Source of the DNA: Collinsella sp.
Lineage (GTDB): Bacteria > Actinomycetota > Coriobacteriia > Coriobacteriales > Coriobacteriaceae
Reading direction: 5' to 3'
NCBI GenBank assembly: GCA_019419405.1
Contig: DYAA01000213.1
Span: forward strand, 1 to 7,235
DNA length: 7,235 bases
This document shows, piece by piece, positions 7,094 through 7,235 of this stretch. A program made the translations under genes and the position numbers. The notes under the pieces were generated by a model, which searched no databases, was not told the origin of the DNA, and was given only the letters and a program-made list of their open reading frames with translations. How positions within the stretch are numbered: position 1 is the stretch's first letter; each line of letters begins with the position of its first letter.

Positions 7094-7111
7094 ACATTTG
7101 CTTACATTTGC
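7094..7111. repeat. Direct repeat ACATTTGC x2 with 10-bp period
   Basis: ACATTTGC occurs at 7094-7101 and again at 7104-7111, so the copies lie on the same face of the helix one turn apart. They sit just after the inverted repeat in the AT-richer gap before the last gene. This spacing is typical of tandem protein-binding sites, but a short chance duplication cannot be excluded. Confidence 0.4.
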
Positions 7112-7112
7112 G

Positions 7113-7166
7113 TAAAGATTGCATCGCCCGCCCGGGTTCGACATAGAGTCGGCCCGGGCATCTTTA
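7113..7166 (+). terminator. Hairpin after thiC, probable terminator
   Basis: GCCCGGG (7130-7136) pairs with CCCGGGC (7153-7159), and CGAC (7139-7142) with GTCG (7148-7151) extends the stem inward past a small mismatch. Outside it, TAAAGAT (7113-7119) is complementary to ATCTTTA (7160-7166), with unpaired bases on the 5' side. The short ATCTTT tail makes a modest U-tract. It probably ends the thiC transcript, but it may instead be a leader hairpin of the next gene. Confidence 0.55.
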
Positions 7167-7170
7167 TAAT
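7165..7170 (+). promoter_or_regulatory. Perfect TATAAT, candidate -10 for the next gene
   Basis: A consensus TATAAT lies 46 bases before the last start codon, a good distance for a promoter. No -35 of recognisable quality is present 16-19 bases upstream, where the stem of the hairpin lies. The match overlaps the terminator tail and could be incidental. Confidence 0.35.
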
Positions 7171-7216
7171 GCTGGCTTAAAGACCCATTTGATTCCGACC
7201 GAACAAGGGAGCGAAC

Positions 7217-7235
7217 ATGGATCGCAGTAAGGTAC
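7217..7235 (+). CDS. Start of an unidentified gene, cut by the window edge
   Basis: An ATG preceded by AAGGGAG five bases upstream opens a frame reading MDRSKV before the window ends. The ribosome binding site is strong and the position after an apparent regulatory region fits a real gene. Six residues are too few to name a product. The gene is co-directional with thiC but separated from it by 178 bases and a hairpin, so it is probably not in the same transcript. Confidence 0.6.

Overview
This is an ordinary high-GC bacterial chromosome segment with no sign of an accessory system, phage, insertion sequence or CRISPR array. Very GC-rich codon use, strong AAAGGAG-type ribosome binding sites, a short anaerobe-type ThiC, a clostridial-type M18 aminopeptidase and a DNA polymerase I with a degenerate proofreading domain fit the Coriobacteriia (Collinsella-like Actinobacteria). 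That placement is an inference from gene content and composition, not a database match.

Layout. Positions 1-2499 (minus strand) hold the first 833 codons of polA, which runs off the left edge before its last catalytic motif. A 166-base divergent gap follows. The M18 aminopeptidase (apeA type, 2666-4063) and yaaA (4167-4976) then lie on the plus strand, separated by a perfect 17-bp hairpin and a T-run. Only 40 bases separate the end of yaaA from the end of a convergent minus-strand gene (5017-5532). That gene encodes a 171-residue single-pass membrane protein of unknown function. Divergent from it is a TPP riboswitch (about 5605-5699) directly followed by thiC (5704-7038). The last 197 bases are a regulatory-looking intergenic stretch, with an inverted repeat, a 10-bp-period direct repeat and a terminator-like hairpin, followed by the first six codons of an unidentified plus-strand gene.

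How the genes relate. They are mostly independent housekeeping functions: DNA replication and repair (polA), peptide turnover (apeA), protection from peroxide and iron damage (yaaA), and thiamin pyrimidine synthesis (thiC). The clearest regulatory logic is at thiC, whose Shine-Dalgarno sequence lies inside the conserved TPP aptamer. TPP binding should therefore block translation with no separate expression platform. The second point worth a look is the apeA-yaaA junction, where the hairpin and T-run end only 14 bases before the yaaA start, leaving no room for a promoter after them.
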